A stretch of 8,321 nucleotides of DNA from positions 1 through 8,321 of the forward strand of contig JAGIAB010000124.1 in the NCBI GenBank assembly GCA_017745135.1, given 5' to 3'. The DNA comes from Flavisolibacter sp. GTDB taxonomy: Bacteria > Bacteroidota > Bacteroidia > Chitinophagales > Chitinophagaceae. The position numbers were made by a program, and so were the translations under genes. Under the pieces are notes generated by a model. It made no database searches and had not been told where the DNA came from. It saw only the letters and a program-made list of their open reading frames with translations. Positions 5,963 through 8,321 of this stretch are shown here, piece after piece (positions within the stretch are counted from its first letter, which is position 1; each line of letters starts with the position of its first letter).

Positions 5963-6102
5963 ATGACATTTGCATAATGTTCAATAGAATTACTGAACGC
6001 AGAAGTGAGTGACACAAGAAAAGCAGATAGTAGTAATGGAGGTGATAACATGATCATAAACTCTTATTTAGAAAGCTCACTTCAAATAAAGTAGCACCCT
6101 CT
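5963..6102 (-). repeat. Right inverted arm of copy B
   Basis: Complementary, with interruptions, to 5540-5672. It shares the 29-bp exact stretch 5983-6011 with the right arm of copy A, the longest identity I found between the copies. The outer half (GATAACATGATCATAAAC) has diverged from the other arms, but TTCAAATAAA near its end is kept. Confidence 0.75.
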
Positions 6103-6118
6103 GACCTCCGACCTCTGA
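6096..6118 (-). repeat. Heptamer tract at the right end of copy B
   Basis: CCCTCT, GACCTCC (6103-6109) and GACCTCT (6110-6116) in 7-bp phase, matching the consensus of the other tracts. Confidence 0.6.
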
Positions 6119-6141
6119 TTTCTTTTCTTTCAAGGCTGTCC

Positions 6142-6182
6142 AAAAAAAACCTCTCTGATCTAAGTCTCCCCTTCAGGGGGAC
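6142..6182 (-). terminator. Hairpin and T-tract downstream of the CNNM gene, doubtful terminator
   Basis: On the minus strand, GTCCCCC and GGGGAGAC just past the stop can form a 7-bp stem (6176-6182 with 6164-6170, one G-T pair). A run of eight T follows (6149-6142), but 14 nt after the stem, so this is not a classical intrinsic terminator. The hairpin sequence (CTCCCCTTCAGGGGGACAGGGGG) may itself be a dispersed repeat of the same kind as the stem-loops in the elements. Confidence 0.3.
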
Positions 6183-6189
6183 AGGGGGA

Positions 6190-7488
6190 TCACTCCTCCT
6201 CCATCTCATCTATAATTTCCTGGCTGGGCTTTACCAGTACTTTATCAATACGATGGCCATCCATGTCGATCACTTCAATATCAAATCCTCTCCATTTTAA
6301 TTGATCGCCGGTTTGGGGAATGCGTTCGAGTTCGTGAAGTACACAGCCGGCCAATGTATCAAATGAATACTCCTCCTCGCTTGCCCAATCGGCTTTATTG
6401 AAGTGGGAAAGAAAATCGTAAAAAGGAATTTGCGCATCCACCAGAAAGGTTCCATCTTCCCTTTGCACGATTTCATAATCCTCCATGCCTGTTTGCGGAA
6501 TATCCCCGACAATGGCTTCCATAATATCATTGAGCGTGATCATGCCCTGCAGGCTTCCATATTCATCTACAATAAAACAGGAATGTTGCTTGGTTTCCTT
6601 GAATTTTTCCATCACCTGGTAAGCGGTATTGTTTTCGGGGACGAACATAGCAGGTTGAACAACATCCTTAAACTTTGTAAAATCGTCAATGATGTAGAGA
6701 TCTTTGATGGAAACCATTCCCTTGATGTTATCAATATTACCATCGCAGATGGGATATACAGAGTGGGGTTCTTTTACAATCTTGTCACGAACAGTTTCCT
6801 CGCTGTCATTCAGATCGAACCAGGTAATATCGCTGCGGTGGGTCATTAGCGAAGTGATATTACGGTCGCCCAAATGAAAAATGCGTTCGATGAGTTCCTG
6901 CTCTTCTTCTTCGATGGCTCCATACTCTGTTCCTTCATGAATGATCGCTTTGATTTCTTCCTCGGTTACGGATTCATCCTTCGCATTTTTTATGTTGAAC
7001 ACCTTGAAGAAAAGATTGCTGGATCTATTTAAAAGCCAAACAAAGGGATAAGTAATTCTGGAGAAGATAACCATTGGGCCTGCCATGATTTTTGCAATGA
7101 CTTCGGCTTTGGCTAAACCAATTCTTTTAGGGATCAGTTCTCCGAAAACAATTGACAAAAAAGTAACCACAATGACTACAAGGGTGGTAGCAATGGTTTC
7201 TGCATAAGGTTCAAAAGCTTCAATTTTTGCTATAACGGGGACAAGTTGCTTCCCAAACCGTTCGCCTGAATACACACCCGTCAAAATAGCAATGAGGGTG
7301 ATCCCGATCTGTGCGGCCGATAAAAAAGTTTCAGGTGAACTGGAGAGCCGTAAGGCTACTTCCGCTTTTTTATCACCTTTCTCCGACATGGCCTCAAGCC
7401 TTGATTTACGTGCTGATACAAGGGCAATTTCGGACATTACAAAAACAGCGTTCAAAATAATTAAGCCCAGCAATATAAGTACTTCCAT
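6190..7488 (-). CDS. CNNM/HlyC-type transmembrane protein with CBS pair and CorC_HlyC domain
   Basis: A 432-residue inner-membrane protein of the family annotated as hemolysin C or CNNM transporter, linked to magnesium or other divalent cation efflux. The N-terminal DUF21 domain (about 1-195) starts with a membrane segment and SEIALVSARKSRLE (19-32), then GVYSGE (71-76), further membrane segments and FGELIPKRIGL (115-125). Two CBS domains follow (about 209-265 and 275-330), the second with FIVDEYGSLQGMITLNDI. These bind adenine nucleotides in homologues. The CorC_HlyC domain (about 340-422) contains DGTFLVDAQIP and DTLAGCVLHEL. The tail is acidic (EEIIDEMEEE-like). The frame runs on to a TTG at 7512, but that part lies in an intergenic heptamer repeat, so the ATG at 7488, opening MEVLILLGLIILNAVF, is chosen. 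The ion specificity is not shown by the sequence. Confidence 0.93.
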   Translation of the reverse strand: MEVLILLGLIILNAVFVMSEIALVSARKSRLEAMSEKGDKKAEVALRLSSSPETFLSAAQIGITLIAILTGVYSGERFGKQLVPVIAKIEAFEPYAETIATTLVVIVVTFLSIVFGELIPKRIGLAKAEVIAKIMAGPMVIFSRITYPFVWLLNRSSNLFFKVFNIKNAKDESVTEEEIKAIIHEGTEYGAIEEEEQELIERIFHLGDRNITSLMTHRSDITWFDLNDSEETVRDKIVKEPHSVYPICDGNIDNIKGMVSIKDLYIIDDFTKFKDVVQPAMFVPENNTAYQVMEKFKETKQHSCFIVDEYGSLQGMITLNDIMEAIVGDIPQTGMEDYEIVQREDGTFLVDAQIPFYDFLSHFNKADWASEEEYSFDTLAGCVLHELERIPQTGDQLKWRGFDIEVIDMDGHRIDKVLVKPSQEIIDEMEEE

Positions 7489-7501
7489 TTTTCTTGTTTT
7501 C

Positions 7502-7589
7502 GTGAATGTCAATCGCGAATGGTGAATTCAAGCTTCATCAGTCGTTAAGAGGATCTGCTTCCATACGGCAATAACGATTCCCGATTGAC
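7502..7589 (-). repeat. GTSAATN heptamer tracts in inverted arrangement upstream of the CNNM gene
   Basis: On the plus strand, GTGAAT, GTCAATC, GCGAATG and GTGAATT run in 7-bp steps at 7502-7528. On the minus strand, GTCAATC and GGGAATC are at 7589-7576, possibly followed by GTTATTG. The two tracts are inverted, so GTCAATCGCGAAT (7508-7520) and ATTCCCGATTGAC (7577-7589) pair at 12 of 13 positions. This occupies most of the 117-nt gap between the PAP2 and CNNM genes. I see no convincing promoter box here. Confidence 0.5.
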
Positions 7590-7605
7590 GAAATTAACGC
7601 TCCGG

Positions 7606-8169
7606 CTATTCTAATTTTAAACCTCCCCATTTTTTATCAAAAATCCATGCTGTGGTGCTGCCTACTATTAATCCTAAAATTGCGCCACCCAGCACGTCAA
7701 GCGGGTAATGCACCCCAACATACACTTGTGCATACGCAATAAAAAAAGCCCAGGCAAAAGCCAGGTACATCCAGTTTTTAAAAACTCCCCTGAAGGTTAA
7801 AAAAGCAAAGGTGGCCATGCCAAAATGATTGGCAGCATGATTGGAAACAAAGCTATAACTGCCCGAACATCGTTTGAGCAATAATCGTACATAATTCATG
7901 AATTCTACATCCTGGCAGGGACGAGGCCGGTGTACCGCTTCTTTTACTATCCTGGCACCGATTAAATCAGTAGCGGCAATCGTGCAAATGAACAATAAGC
8001 TCCACCATAGCCCTCTTCTGCCAAAATTGATGGCTATGAATACTGCAATAAAAAGATACAAAGGTGCCCAAAAAACCGAATTGCGAAGGAAAGGCAGAAC
8101 CGCATCAAAAAAGGGATTGGTCCACTGGCTGTTCAATTTCACAAAAAGCCACTTGTCCCATTCATCCAT
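7606..8169 (-). CDS. PAP2-family membrane phosphatase
   Basis: With the start at 8169 this is a 187-residue membrane protein of the type 2 phosphatidic acid phosphatase family, which removes phosphate from lipid phosphates or undecaprenyl diphosphate at the inner membrane. Motif 1 is KEAVHRPRP (76-84, KxxxxxxRP). Motif 2, usually PSGH, reads VSNH (108-111) and keeps the histidine. Motif 3, usually SRxxxxxHxxxD, reads AQVYVGVHYPLD (147-158): His154 and Asp158 are kept, but Ser-Arg is replaced by Ala-Gln. Five to six hydrophobic segments surround these. The frame is open upstream to an ATG at 8310, which would give 234 residues, but MDEWDKWLFVKLN at 8169 fits the usual family start and a candidate -7 box lies between the two. 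The ATG at 8208 is another option. The physiological substrate is unknown. The CNNM gene follows in the same direction after 117 nt. Confidence 0.88.
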   Translation of the reverse strand: MDEWDKWLFVKLNSQWTNPFFDAVLPFLRNSVFWAPLYLFIAVFIAINFGRRGLWWSLLFICTIAATDLIGARIVKEAVHRPRPCQDVEFMNYVRLLLKRCSGSYSFVSNHAANHFGMATFAFLTFRGVFKNWMYLAFAWAFFIAYAQVYVGVHYPLDVLGGAILGLIVGSTTAWIFDKKWGGLKLE

Positions 8170-8211
8170 TCTGTGCCAGATTGAAATTGCCAGTACGGTG
8201 TTAAACATGCA

Positions 8212-8219
8212 CAAATGTA
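8212..8219 (-). promoter_or_regulatory. Candidate -7 box for the PAP2 gene
   Basis: The minus strand reads TACATTTG, an exact TAnnTTTG match identical to the box upstream of the methyltransferase gene. Transcription would begin near 8206-8204, leaving a leader of about 36 nt before the ATG at 8169. No clear -33 TTTG is seen at the right distance. The box argues against translation from 8310. Confidence 0.4.
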
Positions 8220-8321
8220 AGCGAAGAACAAGCCCGTTCGGCCGAATATACTCTTGCCTGTAACCGAAAATTTCCTTTTTTTGTACTTGCTTTCCGGCTA
8301 AAACCACCATTCGCTTAATGC
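8220..8321. other. Window end, no gene supported
   Basis: No feature is supported here beyond the open upstream extension of the PAP2 frame. On the minus strand one frame reads seven codons (ALSEWWF) from the window edge to a stop at 8300-8298, which could be the end of a gene beyond the window, but it is too short to call. Confidence 0.3.

Larger units (their letters stand above)
5491..6133 (-). repeat. Copy B of the long-inverted-arm repeat element (non-coding)
   Basis: About 640 bp filling most of the gene-free stretch between the convergent ubiA and CNNM genes (5491-6189). It starts directly after the ubiA stop codon. In reverse complement it has the same parts in the same order as copy A. 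On the plus strand: GACYTCY-type heptamers (5512-5546), left arm (5540-5672), three palindromes (5689-5809), conserved block (5818-5887), stem-loop (5888-5914), right arm (5963-6102), heptamers (6096-6118). Both arms are near full length, so B is the more complete copy. Both outer edges carry TGAAAGA (5493-5499 on the plus strand; TGAAAGA on the minus strand at about 6134-6128), which may mark the true ends. No protein is encoded. Confidence 0.82.

Noticed and set aside
5817..6017. Minus-strand frame of 66 codons in copy B
   Set aside because: It crosses a repeat arm, stem-loop and conserved block, starts inside an arm, and does not keep frame with copy A.
5491..6133. Insertion sequence with its own transposase
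   Set aside because: The element is too short, has no frame with transposase motifs, and both copies are non-coding.
6403..6849. Plus-strand frame of 148 codons opposite the CNNM gene
   Set aside because: It is antisense to the CBS and CorC_HlyC domains, which are clearly coding on the minus strand.
7898..8263. Plus-strand frame of 121 codons opposite the PAP2 gene
   Set aside because: It lies antisense to clear PAP2 motifs, has no family features and is best explained as a shadow.
8170..8310. N-terminal extension of the PAP2 protein to the ATG at 8310
   Set aside because: The extra 47 residues resemble no known PAP2 start, and a TACATTTG box lies between 8310 and 8169. It is not excluded, so the alternative is stated in the gene entry.

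Overview
The window looks like a chromosomal piece of a moderately AT-rich Bacteroidota, probably near the Chitinophagales. The support is the protein families, the lack of clear Shine-Dalgarno sites, and candidate -7 boxes of the Bacteroidota type TAnnTTTG upstream of mutS, the SpoU methyltransferase and the PAP2 gene. The lineage call is an inference from sequence style, not from a database match.

Layout: a small exported protein of unknown function (minus strand, 12-440); a 0.6 kb non-coding repeat element, copy A (about 549-1168); mutS (minus, 1194-3797); a short divergent promoter region (3798-3975); a SpoU/TrmH-family RNA methyltransferase (plus, 3976-4506) and a UbiA-family prenyltransferase (plus, 4576-5490), possibly co-transcribed; a second copy of the element, copy B (about 5491-6133), inverted relative to A; a CNNM/HlyC-type membrane protein with a CBS pair (minus, 6190-7488); and a PAP2-family phosphatase (minus, 7606-8169). 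The genes are housekeeping genes for mismatch repair, RNA modification, quinone biosynthesis, ion homeostasis and lipid phosphate metabolism. They do not form one pathway. Four genes have an in-frame TTG upstream of the likely ATG or an upstream extension; in each case I chose the internal ATG and give the reason.

The most unusual content is the pair of repeat elements. Each has long imperfect inverted arms (about 100-160 bp) around a core of about 280 bp. The core has, in fixed order, a stem-loop whose sequence differs completely between copies while the stem is kept, a 70-bp block that is 83% identical without gaps, and three GGCTCC-N3-GGAGC-type palindromes spaced 52-54 bp apart. The three best ends carry tandem heptamers of consensus GACYTCY, and the fourth carries a different heptamer (TTGTTAG-like). 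The homologous block is read in different frames in the two copies, so it does not encode protein. Other heptamer tracts and GGATT repeats lie between the other genes. Together these suggest a genome populated by small structured repeats that insert next to stop codons. Whether they are mobile, transcribed or architectural cannot be decided from this window.
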